Source: Strigamia acuminata
Taxonomy: Eukaryota; Arthropoda; Chilopoda; Geophilomorpha; Linotaeniidae
Assembly: GCA_949358305.1 (NCBI GenBank)
Contig: OX442322.1
Location: 124,001-188,000, forward strand
Direction of reading: 5' to 3'
DNA: 64,000 nucleotides
Below the pieces are notes generated by a model. It saw nothing but the letters and a program-made list of their open reading frames with translations, made no database searches and was not told the DNA's origin. Numbering within the stretch: position 1 is the first letter of the stretch; each line of letters opens with the position of its first letter. A program made the position numbers and the translations under genes. This document shows, in pieces, positions 21,007-33,420 of this stretch.

Positions 21007-22584
21007 TGTGATGATTACAAATCTGTATTTATCAATGTTCACAATAGATGGCGCTGTTTACCAAACGCGCGTAATTCAAACTCGATAAAACTAAAAAGTG
21101 TAATAAATAATTATTTAGACACGGTGAATAAAATATAACTATTTTATTCGACATATACTAAGTATTAATTACTTGATGATGTTGATTCTGTTGAATCAAT
21201 ATCCACGCTACTTACCTGTCGAAGGGAACCAACTGGACCCTTCCGGACCCCAACTGGGCCCATCTGGACATAGTCATATATTAGGTCCGGACTAGTGACC
21301 CACGAATCCGCCGATTCGTATGCTGATTGGCTGTCGCCAAACTAGTAGTTCTACAGAACTATATAAGCTCCAGTTTCTCACCTCTCATCCCCCTGGCTTG
21401 ATAACTGTAAATGTCTGTAATTGAATTGTTGTTATCGTTTGATTTCACTTTCTTATCGACACATCAGGCCACCTCAGCTCTCCACAATCGGTATTCATTA
21501 CTATTGTTATTGTTGTTGTAGGGCCTTTTCGGGAAGGCTAACTCCGGTAATAGACATGCATCCGCATGAAATGGCCCCATAACATTAGCTTGCTGTTCTA
21601 AGGGACAGTTAGAGTTCGTACGGTGGCTTAATATAACGGTCGTATACAGTACGACCTTGCTAAATAAAAGTAGGTCCCTCAGCTAACTGGCCTCAGTCCG
21701 CTGCAGGATGGCTGTTGTAAACAGCCCCCGCAGGTTCCCGTCTTTCTACGATTGGTCCTTCCGCTCGTTAAAAGTCGGTAAAGGCCTAATGCACAGGTAA
21801 CACGCCGGGTTGGTAGCCCGTGAGTAATATCTTCAAGATGTTGCGAGAAACAACTACCTGGATAATGGTAATCCAACGGCAGTGGCCGATTAATATTTTA
21901 CCCGGTGCTCGATCAGTGGATCCCGCCATCGTAAGGCATGCTGGCGGATGGAGGAGTCAAATCCTCCCGCGATGGTTCTCTCGACCGTCGTGACGGTCCC
22001 CGCCCCATTGTACCCTCCGGGTTAGTAACCCGTGAACGATATATAAAATATATCGTGTTAAACAAATTACTCGGGCATTGGTAATCCTGTATTGGCAATA
22101 TCTTTTAAACCCGGTAAGTCCATAGAAATGTTTACCTGGTGGTTGGTACCACCGATAGCGAGTTAAAGCACACAATTAAATACTCGGCGCCTGATCACGA
22201 GATCTTGTCGTCGTAAGGCATGCTGGCGGATGGAGTCTCAACAACTCCCGCGACGTTCTCTCAATTGTTGTGACGGTCCCCGCCCAATTAATATTTATAC
22301 AACAATTCATTTGTTGTATTCCACTAATTACTTTACTTTTATTCATTTGGAACATGGAATATTCTGCTGAATATTCCTACTTATGCGAAGGACTCTTCGC
22401 ATTTTTAGATACTTGAGCTGCGGACCAAATACGTCTCCGTAGCAATATTTGTGACGATGCCGCAAGTCAGCCGTATCCCTCTGGCTTCGCCCGGATCCTC
22501 AACCAGTTGATGCCGCCCGTTTACACGCGTCAAGAACCCATCTTTGTTATTGTTAATATTTAGTAATAAATATGTTATGTCACA
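21007..22584 (+). repeat. solo LTR of a third gypsy family (LTR-C)
   Basis: It begins TGTGATGATTAC and ends GTCACA, like the gypsy-A and gypsy-B LTRs, and its start holds the same ATAGATGGCGCTG block, here on the plus strand. Length 1578 bp. Flanks are CTGA and CTAA, an imperfect 4-bp TSD. A TATA-like box (CTATATAAG) lies near 21360. The right half has two tandem copies (about 21800-22013 and 22016-22290) of a unit rich in hairpins. It was probably left by LTR-LTR recombination of an element inserted in gypsy-A. Confidence 0.75.
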
Positions 22585-23198
22585 CTAAAACTGTAAGTTA
22601 TTTCCATTCGATCACGTGCCATGTTTATAAAGACTTCCGTAGCTTATCTCGGTTAGGTTGTTGCTAAACTTAGCAACGTCTTGTATAAACCGAATTATCT
22701 ATCTCAAAAGGACTAATAAATTAGCCCAAAAGTAGAATCGTCACACTGATATTTGTCAAATGAAAAAAAAATCAGTAAAATAAACAATACGTGTTCAAAA
22801 TCACTTTGATTTTAACTCACTAATTGTCAACGAAAATCCTTTAAAGTATTGGGAGAAGATCGAGAATATTCCTTGAGTCCAGTACAAAACTTGGCGAACA
22901 AGTGAGTGATAATCTCAAACCAGAGGTTAAGGGGAGTTTCGAGGAGTAATTTGATTGGTTTGTAATTACTCATCTCGAAGTTTCTATTAACCCAAAGGGG
23001 GAAACACAGTTTCAAGTAAATGTTTACACGTAGATTAATTTGAATACAATCAGCTTGTGTAAAAATAACTCAAACATTTGTTAAATTTTATCCACATTGG
23101 TGAAAATGTTTTTTAATTAATAAAATTTAACAATCCTTCGTGAATATGATTGGAAATATTTATTTTTAAAAATAAAATATTTTCAATATATTGTGTCT
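22585..23198. other. non-coding spacer after gypsy-A pol
   Basis: AT-rich, no supported gene. It lies between the solo LTR and the pol stop. Confidence 0.5.
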
Positions 23199-26100
23199 TT
23201 AATCCAACTTGACTTGTTTTAGACAATTTACGAGTTGTACAAAATCGGTCACGTATTTTGTGTTCGGCTTGGGTCTACGCTTAGACTGTCGAACGGGAGA
23301 TGGAAATCTTTTCTTCTTTTTAGATGGATTTTGAGGAGTTTCGTCCTCTTTAGAAGAAATCTGAAAAGTTTCCTCCTCTTTCTCTTCAACTAAATCCTCT
23401 GTTCCCATGGACACAGGTTCATTTATTAATTCTGAAGAATTAATAACCTGACCTGCCATCCAATCTGGAGTCGGGTGTGACTCGTTGGTACCGACTTTCT
23501 GATCTAATGTCCATTCCTCAATCGGGTAACTTGGGATATAAGGCATTAAATCCTGTATGTTGATCGCTTTTGCTTTCGTGTTATCAGAAAGCTTACGTAG
23601 TGTGTAGGAACCTCCGCCGAGAACAGCCGTAATTTCCCAAGGTCCATCACGTTTCTCAGCGAATCCTGCCGAAATCCCTTTATCTTTATTCGATAAAATA
23701 TGTGTGGCTTTCCACACAAGATCTCCTTTGGCAAATTGACAAATATAATATTTGTCCTTATGTAGTCGATCATGCTTCTCGTAATTCGATTGAATTTTTC
23801 GATGCATTTCGCTGTGGGCACGTCTAATTACGTCTAAAATACTATAGACATAAGCTTTGGGATTTTCTTTGTCGAATTTGATGGCGTGTTTAGTAATACG
23901 CGGGTCAAATGGCAAAGGAACGATTCTTCCCGTATTAAGAATCATCGGAGAACAATTTGTTGCCTCGGACTTGGCGGTGCGCATCGCAAAGGCAAAAGAG
24001 TTTAAGTATTTTGGCCAGTGGGAGTGAATGTCTGAATATAATGCTAACATCATTTTTAAAGTCCTGTTAGCCCGCTCTGTAATATTAGCGGCAGCGTGAT
24101 ATGGGCTAATGTGAGCAATATCTACGTGATTTTTTCGACAAAAATCATTAAATATTGTCGACACGAATTGTTTACCGTTGTCGGAGATTATCTTTTTTGG
24201 ATATCCCCAACGGTGGAAAACTTCGCTCATTTTATTAACGATGCATTCACTTGATGCAGTCGCTAGTGGGAAGACTTCAATCCATTTTGTACAATTATCA
24301 ATGATTATTAAAATCCATTTTAATTGTGAACGACCGGCTGGTTTTGGCCCCATCAGGTCAATGCTGATTGTCTTCCACGGGTTGGTCATGTTATGGGGTG
24401 TATAGCTTGCCCGATGCTTTTGGTGTTGACTAGGTTTGTATTGTTGGCAATGAGTGCAACTGCGAACGTAGTTTCGAGTGTTTTTGCTCATTCTAGGCCA
24501 AAAATACATCTTCTTTGCTCTATCCAGGGTTTTGCTCATGCCGGCATGTCCCGTAAGTGGGTGGCCATGGCATGCGAATAATGCACGTCTCACAAGAGAG
24601 CGTGGAATTACCGCCTTAAACCCGTTGCCGGAGTCGTTTAACTCTTTCTCATCGGTTGGAGCAAAATAAATTAGCATAACACCTTTATTTTCTTCCGGTT
24701 CGTCGAGAGTGTAGCCACAAATTGCATTTAACCAATGTTTATCCGTGATACGATTTTTTAATTTTTCGTCTCCTTTTAGGTAATCAAGGATTTTACTACA
24801 TGCTGGATCTTTTAGTTGCGCTTCAATAATTTCGTCTCGCGTCGGCGGAACTACTTTTAGGATATCTGTTAGCGCAGTGTGTACATTTTCGTGATTACAA
24901 TTGTGGACATCTATATGTCTGCAATTTTCTCTCGTACATCCTTCTTCCTCCCCCTTTTCTCCAGAATCATGAAATCTAACTGGATTATATGATTCTGAGA
25001 AAAAATCTAAACTAAGGCCAACATTTGTAAGAAAATGTTTGCGCTCAGTCTCCGTCACTTGTAAAGATGCACACCTGTTTCCATTCCAAGTTGGATAGAA
25101 ATGGGTGATTTCCTCTGGTTCAATATAATCATAATCTGGAGTGTCTAGTGCAGACAGTGGAGCGCGTGATAATGCGTCCGCTACTTGGTTTATTGCGCCG
25201 CGTCTAAAAATAATTTTAAACGCGCCACATTGTATTTTGACGGCCCAACGACCAAACCTTCCGGATGGTTCTGGCGTACTCATCAACCAGCTAAGGGCCT
25301 TAGCATCGGACTCGAGAGTGAAAGTCGTGTATTCGATATAAGGGCGAAATCTTTCGATCGCCCATACGACAGCCAAACACTCCAATTCCGATGTCGAATA
25401 CCTCACTTCGGCCCCGTGCAACACTCGACTGGCGTACGAGACTGCTTTCGGAACCATGATTAATTTCTGTTTCTTTTCACAGAATAATTCGACATCTTGG
25501 CAGAGTACTGCACCTAAGCCTGAATGAGAAGCATCTGTCAGAATGACAAAAGGCTTATTCATATCTGGCATGTGAAGAAGGGCTTGGTCCTTGTCACACA
25601 AAATATCTTTGATAGTTTCGAATGCAGTTGTTTGTGGATCTTCCCACACAAACTTTGCTTGATCATGCATAATATTGGTCAATGGACGAGCAATATTTGC
25701 GATGTTAGAAATGAATTTTCGGAAAAAATTCGCAAGTCCTACAAATCTTTGAATGTCTTTAGAACAAGTCGGTTTGGGAAAATTCCTTACAGCCGAGACT
25801 TTGTCAGGGTCTGGAAGAAGAGATCCCTCCGAAATTAAATGGCCTAAAAATCGTAATGATGTTCGACCAAATTTTGACTTGTCTTTATTGATAGTTAGAT
25901 TTGCGGCATCTAACTTCTCAAGTACGTCTTTAATATGTAATAAGTGATTTTCCCATGTGTCGGAAAAAATAATTATATCATCTAAATAGACTAAAGCATG
26001 TTTATATAAAGAGTCACCCAATACGGTAGTCATGAGGTGTTGAAAAGAGCTAGGCGCATTACAAAGACCAAATGGCAATCTTTTGAATTGAAATTTGCCT

Positions 26101-27478
26101 TTTGGGGTGTAAAACGCAGTTTTACTCTTATCCTCCTCCTCCATTTCTATTTGATGATAACCTTTAGTTAGATCAATGGACGTAAAATATTTGGCCTGAT
26201 TAGTATGATGAATTAGCAGGTCAATACTTGGCATTTGAATTGCATCAACCTCTGTGATTGCATTCAACCAGCGGTAGTCGATACATAATCGGTACTTCCC
26301 GCCGGGTTTGGCCACTATGACGGGGTGACTTATATAGGGGCCAGTTGCGGGTTCGATCAACCCATCGGCCTCCAATTCCTCGACCAATTCCGTCATAATC
26401 GCCTTCTTGGCCGGGTTGTACATTCTATACGGCTGGTGTTTCCAAGTAGCACCAGGTTTAAACTTGATGCTGTGCTTGGCTATTTGTGTGCAGCCCAATT
26501 GATCTCGAAATACATTTTTTGCCTCTAAAAGAACGTTTACGAGTAATTGCTTTTCTTCCGTCGAGCTGTTGCAGCCTTCGACGAGTTTTTCTGCCCAGTC
26601 AGGTGAAGTGGGAGTTCCTTCACCTTGGAGACCCAAAGTCTTGATGCTTGCTAAGCAACAGTTAAGTTCAGTGGTCTCGTATGGTGCTGTCCAACCGGGC
26701 ATGTCATCACAGGTGAACACTGCTCGTCTGGGATTAGGGTTTATCCCTGTTCTACGCATAAAGTTGTGACCCAAAATCAACCCACATACATTCTTGTGTA
26801 GAATTATGAAGGTGATAGGCGTAACTCTCTTTTTATCGGCCCATTTGACACAAAGACAAACTTGACCGATAGGTCGGTGATCTATTCCGACCGCGCAGAC
26901 ACGCATTCCCCGGGGGCATTCTTGTATGAATTCCACCGGAATTTCTGTGTTTGAAAGGAGTTGTACTCTAATAAAACATTGGGTGGCTCCAGAGTCCATT
27001 AGTGCGTTGTAATCCAAACCTCCAATTTGGACATTCATACGCGGATCATCTTTGCCACCATTAATTAATTTGCTATTGCAAAGTTTGCCAAGAAATACTT
27101 TTCGTTCTTTCTTGTTCTATTTTTCAAGTTTAAGAATTTTTCTTAACTTGAAAACCTTGGGTACAAGTGGCTTCTTTGGTACATTCCAACTTCCACTGAA
27201 AATACTCAAATTTTCTAGTTGGTCTGTCATGATTTTTAAATTTTCATCGACACCACCAGTGGAACTACTCGCTTTCCGACAGACAGGTACTGCTTCGTAA
27301 GAAATGACCAATGATGGTGGTTTATTCTTCGAATCATCAACATATGGTACTGTGAGGTGACTAGGTTTATGTCTTAATTTAATTTCTTTTTTATGAAAAA
27401 ATAAATCATTGGACAATTCCGAGAGAGGAAATGACTCTTTAGGCGGGGGTTGGGCAACTTGAACAACCCCCTGAATCA
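23199..27478 (-). pseudogene. pol: gypsy-A pol: protease, RT, RNase H, integrase; one stop
   Basis: The frame is -1 relative to gag and opens at the slippery site. TAG at 27117-27119 interrupts the N-terminal linker; the rest (27038 to 23199, 1279 aa) is open. Domains: aspartic protease ALMDSGATQCF and GLILGHNFM; RT with LPFGLCNAPSSFQ and YLDDIIIF (about residue 350 of the open part); RNase H VILTDASHSGLG and ADALSRAPLS; integrase HHCC zinc site (about 820-865), D in SIDLMGP, D in IISDNGKQF, E in ITERANR; GPY/F-like module near 1130 (KRDGPWEITAV). No chromodomain. Gypsy-B pol is the closest relative here. Confidence 0.92.
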
Positions 27479-27485
27479 GTTTTTT
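27445..27485 (-). promoter_or_regulatory. -1 frameshift signal, gypsy-A gag/pol
   Basis: A AAA AAC at 27485-27479 in the gag frame, directly followed by the gag stop TGA (27478-27476). The seven bases TGATTCA separate the heptamer from a perfect 7-bp stem, GGGGGTT (27471-27465) with AACCCCC (27451-27445). The layout equals that in gypsy-B base for base except in the loop and spacer. Confidence 0.88.
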
Positions 27486-29486
27486 GTCTCGTCGGGAGTG
27501 ACTGAATCAGTGGCTGCTGGTAAATGCTTAATTAACAGATCAACCATGTTTTTCTGGAAGTCAGTAAATTTGGAGTCTAAAGTTTCTGTCGTAACCCAAT
27601 TTTGTTTGGGTCGCTTAAACTCAGGGTTGGGAGCAGAGTGGTTAAATCTTTTATTAGAATTTAACGAGTCTGTTTTCCCTGCTAACTTTTTGGCGAGAGC
27701 GGGACATTCTCTTTTAAAATGTCCGGGCTCGTGACAGAAAAAGCATTTTCCAGTAGTTTTTTCATACTGGGCGGCAAATAGTCGCTCCATCGAACCGTCG
27801 TCCGTTGAGTCGTCATTTTCCGACTCGTCTTCATCTTCAACCTCATCTTGCGTTTGCGTTAAACGTAGTGAAGTTTTAGATGGAAAATTCTTAGATTTTT
27901 CGTGAATTTTTGGAGTAGGATGATTCTCTCGATTATCGTACTCCAATTTTGCTGCAAGTTGAGCAGAACTTTCAAACTTAGAGCGATTTGCTCCTACATA
28001 TTGTAGAATGTCATCTACTGTAAAGTCACCATACATTCCTTGTGTACATAATGCCGTGAAACTTTCTTGAGTTAGGTTGTCGAATAATTGCGCACGTCCA
28101 GTTTTATCACCTGGCGGCACCTCACCTTGTTCTTGCGTATATCGCAAGAGAAAACTATAGAGTGACTCGTCGGCTCGTTGTTTTACATTAAGAAGTCGCC
28201 TTTCTCTTGTAAGTGGAACGAGGTCGAAACAATCGAAAAAAGAGGCTTCGAAAGTCCGCCAACTGTTAAAGGTATGGCGTTGTTTATGGAACCAACGCTG
28301 TGCATGGCCTAATAGTCGTCCAGGTACAGCAGTGTGTACCATGTCGTCTAAAGGAATGCCTTTCCCGAGTGCGACAGCTTTGACGATTTCAAGGAATCGC
28401 GCAACCTCTGTCTGTTTTCCGTCAAAGATAGGAATCTCGATTCCTTTTCCAAAATTCTGAATAATTTGTTTTACATTTTCGTCTGACAAATTAGAAGCAG
28501 AGTTTGAATTGGGTGTAGATCGACTCTCATGGTCTCTCGGTGGTGGATTTGGCTCTTCTCGAAAATTTTGACGTCTATCAGGTGGCGGAGGAGAACGCGA
28601 ATTATTTCGTCGGTGGAAATTATTGTTATAATTTCCCCCTCCACCAGCGTGAGATTCGTCGCTACTCGAGTTAGGATCGGAGTCACGAGGATCGCCTGGA
28701 GCTCCGGGAAATCGTTGATTTCTCGGCGGAGCTCGTCCACCTTGAGAGCGGGAATTTCTATAATTCCTAAAATCTCCATCATGTTGGGTGTGAGATTAAA
28801 AATTTTGATGATTTTCATTTCTCCCCCTTGGTTGGATCGACAGATTAGTTCGAGGCTGTGGAATTCTGAAAGAATCGTTCAAATTTCCAGTGGGAGCGGG
28901 TAAATTATTATTTACTGCCGTCGCACTTGGTAAATTTCGGGAAATTGGCGCAGAAAAATTTCCTTGTCCGGAATTTCCCATTCTTTCTGCTGAATTCGAT
29001 CGCCAAGAAGTAGCTGGTAACTGAATCGAAGGTTGAACAGAAAGTGAAGAATTTAACTGCCCGTTATCGTCACAAGCAACATTCATTCGCCATCCAGGTA
29101 ATTGCTGGTAGCGATATGTGGCCGGTGAACGAGGGCCAGTTTGATCTACAGAAACACTTTGCTCGTTGGTCACAACTACATCGGGAGTAATTGCACAGAT
29201 TCTTTCGTGACAATTATTCGCCGTGTATTGTTGAGCTTCATTCAAGGTAGAAAACTGTGTCACTTCCAATTCGAAATGACGACAATAAACCTCTAAATCA
29301 TGCGGGACGGATAGTGGATCTGTTCGAGAACTACCTGGGTTGGAAACGTTTCTAGGAACATTTTCTTCCCCCTGGCTTTCTGGATCAGACTCCACAATTC
29401 CTCTTGGTGTTTCACACATGCCACCACGTCGCCGTGCTCCACAATTTCCTCGTGTTCCACGAACTCTTACAGGTCTACGGGCCATA
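27476..29486 (-). pseudogene. gag: gypsy-A gag with one in-frame stop
   Basis: One frame from ATG 29486 to TGA 27476, interrupted by TAA at 28796-28798. The two parts correspond to the single 703-aa gag of gypsy-B: the first part has the PHDLEVYC...TLNEAQQY segment, the second the capsid-like region (PIFDGKQTEVARFLE ... LTRERRLLNVKQRADESLYSFLLRY) and a zinc knuckle C-x2-C-x4-H-x4-C (CFFCHEPGHFKREC). Between them lies a G/N/R/P-rich stretch. The stop would cut translation before the capsid domain, so this copy cannot make full Gag unless the stop is read through. Confidence 0.9.
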
Positions 29487-30334
29487 ATACTCAAAGAAAT
29501 ACACGTACAAAAAGAAAAAGTAAAATTTTAACTGAACTAGCGTAAATGTAACACGCTTAATATTAAACTAAGAAATAATTTGGAAAAATACAACCTTAGC
29601 TGCTGAAACTGAAGTGGTTTCGGGAAAACTGTCCTGTTGTTCGGTCAAGAATGGTCCAAAGCGGGCACTGGTCACAAAGGCACAACTGGAGGGTCGCACT
29701 GTCGAAAAGCAAGTGTGGCTGAATATTGGTTGTCAAACTAGCTTCCGGAAAATTTCCTTTGTCAAGACAATCTGCTGTGATTGGCGATGTTGAAAGAATT
29801 TCTGATAATTTCTTAACCCGAAATTCTCAACAATCCCACATCTGGATGACCTACTCCGAGCTGCATCGTGAGTGGCTCCCTTTGTTACATTCTTAACTTT
29901 GTCAGGGATTAAAAATCATAATTCCTAACGTTGACAGAACAATAGAAATTGGTCAAGTCTTTTAACCAGCAAAATAAAATATTTTAATTTTTTATTTTTT
30001 TAGTCAGCAGAATTTCTAGTCAAATTCGTTGTTTTGATCGAAATTCAAGGTTTCGAAATTTTCCAGAATATAGCCGAATATTCTGGGAAACTCAAAAAAA
30101 ATAGATTTTTTGTGCGAAATTCGGAATTATAATGAGTTTTCAAAATAATCCAAAAATTCGACTTCAAATATTTCCAAAAGATAATGAGAATTTTTTGAAA
30201 ACAAATGAATATTGCGCAGTAAATTCAAGGAAAAAATCGAAAATTTTCTGATTATAATATTTACATAAATAATCAAAATTCGCTTTTCAATTTTTACACT
30301 TTGATCACAGAGTTCACTTCAAAAAATGCAACCT
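29487..30334. other. 5' leader of gypsy-A
   Basis: AT-rich leader between the primer site and gag. No gene seen. Confidence 0.75.
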
Positions 30335-30352
30335 ATCTCGGTGGGACCTCCA
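30335..30352 (-). other. primer binding site of gypsy-A, tRNA-Gln
   Basis: The minus strand reads TGGAGGTCCCACCGAGAT, complementary to the 3' end of tRNA-Gln with CCA (18 bases, tRNA sequence from memory). It starts two bases from the 5' LTR end. Confidence 0.85.
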
Positions 30353-30354
30353 CG

Positions 30355-31951
30355 TGTGAAGATTAACTTGGCGAGATACAAATTGCTTAACAATTAACAT
30401 AGGAACTCGTGTGAAAGTGTAAAAGTACGGAGGCTTGTGATTTCTCAAATCATATAACAATTTATTACGAATGGAAGACTTATATAAAACCTATGCCTAC
30501 AACTGGCTAAATAACTTCATGTTAAATATACAATGGGTTGGCAAAAGCCCTGAAATAATATCACTTGCGGTTTTCAGTCTCGTAATAAGAATATGTAGCT
30601 TTCTTATTACGGTGACGTAAAAGATGTCGTCTGAGTATGGTTTGGGTTTCCAATGGTCCTGGATTGGTTCTAAAATGGTGTGTAATGGTTAGGCTTTGGT
30701 GTGTTATATCCGAGAGGTGCGGTTGACTTTGGCACAATCATCACACGTGTAATTATTATATTGTTAATAATTACACAGCGCGATCATAAGAAGGATGAAA
30801 CAATCGGAATAAATATTCATGTAAATTCCATTGAATTTAAACATGATATTGTGTTCGCGAAGCTGGATAAATAACTGAAAAAATAAAGAAATAATTAAAA
30901 TAGCGCCGAGCTATTTTTGCCCCGAGTGCAATCAACATTTAAGCCTTGCTCAAATGTTCCATCAAACCAACAACGAATTGAATCGAAATATCTCGCAGGA
31001 AAGGTTATCCATCGCCGGGAAATTACTCCACTCGGTTCTGGCTGGCGGGAGAGCAACCGGGAAATTACTCCGCGTCGATTACTCTGATAATGCGTCTGTG
31101 AAATATAAATACTCCACTCTAGATTCTACATTACCAATGCGTCTGTGAATTTTACTCCACTCTAGATTCTGCATTCTACAACGGAATGTTGGCATGAAGC
31201 TGGAGGGAGTGCGTCTGTGGGTTGTACCCCACTCTAGATCCTACACTTAAATGTGTCTGTGAATTTCTCACTCTAGTTACTACATTTCTACAACGGAATG
31301 TTGGCATGAAGAGGCGGGAGTGTGTCTGTGAGTCTTCTACCCACTCTAGATACTTACACTAAATACAAAGTATTTCTACAACGGATTGTCGGAACGCAGA
31401 GAAGTATAATATGTGCTCAAGTAATATCAGTATCAAACAAAAACAGAACAAGAGCAAGAGCAAGAGCTATATCCGTTTTGCAGAGGGATATATACTCGGT
31501 GAGGAGAATAGCTGTTCAGTGATCCAATGGGATCACTGGGCAGCCAAATCCATCCAATCCTAGATCACAGGAAGTGGATACTCAGGACATAGTCTTCTAC
31601 TAGGTCCACTACAGGAACTGGATACGCAGGACACACTTTGGATTAAGTCCCTTTGACTATAATCCGAAAGGAGTCCAACTCACAGTGGGTGATGAAAGGT
31701 GACTTCACCCGGTGTAAAGTTTGCACATAATTCAATAGAATTATGTGACAAATAAACCAACTAATATTTAAACATCCAAAAGTATTTAAAAGTGTCTAAA
31801 GTTGTCGTGGAATAAAATATAAATGATAATTTATATTTTATTCACTCAAAAATTGTCGAAATTTGAATTTACCGCTAAAACGCATCAGCGCCATCTATTG
31901 GTGAAATAATCGTCCTATACTAACAAAGTGTATGACAGTGTAACCGTCACA
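30355..31951 (-). repeat. 5' LTR of gypsy-A (1597 bp)
   Basis: Partner of 16221-17817; about six differences by eye. It ends with GTCACA before the AGCT duplication at 31952-31955. Confidence 0.95.
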
Positions 31952-32830
31952 AGCTTTACAAAGGTGGCAGGTTGCCCATTTTCGGGGTTTTGGATCGAAC
32001 AACCCTTTAATCACGAACGAAACAAACTTTGGATTCCAGGGTTGGATTTTTAATCGTCGTTTCGTTCCGAGACAATTCCCGCACGATGCCAAATGGCATC
32101 CGGTCCCGGAGCCGGACATCCAGCCGACCCCGAAACAGAAAGGGCACGGTATTTCGCCCTTCGCGAGCTCCAAATTGTCGTGTGGAATTCCCAATTCCAA
32201 GTCGCGATTGCAGGCGGCTTTTCGACGCAGTGCCTTCTCTTGTTTACTCGCTGCTCTTTGTTGAGCGGTCATCGGCTGCAGTTTGGGTGCTCTAGTGGAC
32301 ACAAACGTACGGTTTCCTCTAGCAGTTTTATTTCTAGGAACATACACTACTTCGCGTGAAGTCGTGGGTGGCGGCGAGTCGTAATGAACATACTCTCGCT
32401 GCTTTCGCTTGTTGTCTTGGTGACGATTTCCCTCTGGATTTCGATTCGCCTCCAATTTGACAATCTCGTCTAGACTTCTCTCATGAGAGGTCGATGAATC
32501 TTCCATTTGACTCGTACTTGGCTTATGAATCGATGATAAAGGATGGTTTCTGGAGAAACTGTCCTTTTTCGGTATAATGAAGGTTTCTTGGGTAACCTCC
32601 ATCGCCGTTTTGGGTGTAGCCGTTTTTGGGCGAATTTCCTTTGGGAGAGCATCTGGGTTGTTTCGGGCCCAAGTTAATATGTCCCATCCTTTTTGATCGA
32701 GAACGAGAGGAGTATTTGGCGCTCCCGGGACCGTTACGATGGTCGGGTTGACTGTTGGCGTGTTTTCTTCCTCTGAAGAACTCGACTGAATCACAATTTG
32801 CCGCTTTTTAATCGGTATCTTCTTGACCAT
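31952..32830 (-). pseudogene. gypsy-B ORF3, N-terminal part (split by gypsy-A)
   Basis: 293 codons from ATG 32830 to the gypsy-A insertion. It begins with a basic, serine- and proline-rich region including WARNNPDALPKEIRP, the counterpart of WARDNPDLVPP in gypsy-A ORF3. Then come Cys pairs in CPFCFGVGW and CGNC, and after a VIKGL segment the pair CHLC just before the insertion. The frame continues in 16216-15485. In the present sequence the frame runs 19 codons into the gypsy-A LTR before a stop, which is not biologically meaningful. Confidence 0.88.
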
Positions 32831-33420
32831 AATTCTACAAATATAGAAAACGTTTTAGTTTTATTTGCAATATTTTTGTATGCGCGCGCCCTCTATCGAG
32901 AAAACGCGTAACTGAATTTACGAATTTTATAATTATAATTCGTTATAACTTTATGCTTTCGTGTATTGATAATTTTATCGAACTTACGAAAATGTCCTGC
33001 TTCCTTTAGAAGCGTATCTTGTGGAATTATGAGTGTAGTCGCCTCGACGACAACTTGGAGTTTAGAGCACGTGGCTTTCAAATCCTCCGCCGCTAATAAA
33101 CGAATTCCGCTGGTTCGTATTTCTTCGAATATTCAAAGAAATTTCATGATATATATATATAACTTTATATGCATAATCATAATACCTGTATTCGTTGATT
33201 AATAGCTAACAATGTCAACGCGTTTGACCGTGATTTTTGTTGAATTCGACAAAGTTCTTCTTCTCTCACGTGTGTGTTAGAAGACTGAATATAGAACGAA
33301 TCTTTTACTCTCCACCCGGGGTCATAATTTATCAGGTGACTTCGCGAATTTCGATTTGAATATTCAATATCTGATTTAAATCAATATCTTTTAGAATATT
33401 CTTTTTATATTTAGAATCTT
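32831..33420. other. spacer between gypsy-B pol and ORF3
   Basis: AT-rich, 590 bp, no supported gene. Any signal for separate ORF3 expression should lie here or upstream. Confidence 0.6.

Larger units (their letters stand above)
16221..31951 (-). mobile_element. gypsy-A: young Ty3/gypsy element with ORF3, inserted in gypsy-B ORF3
   Basis: A 15,731-bp minus-strand element. LTRs of 1597 bp each (16221-17817 and 30355-31951) differ at about six positions, roughly 0.4 percent, so insertion is recent. TSD AGCT lies at 16217-16220 and 31952-31955. Internal order: tRNA-Gln primer site, gag, pol, a 3-kb non-coding region holding a solo LTR of family C, ORF3, polypurine tract. Gag and pol each carry one in-frame stop; ORF3 is intact. 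Confidence 0.95.

Noticed and set aside
16820-31522. 64- and 66-codon frames repeated at 16820/30954 and 17188/31322
   Set aside because: Same reason: both are inside the gypsy-A LTR pair.
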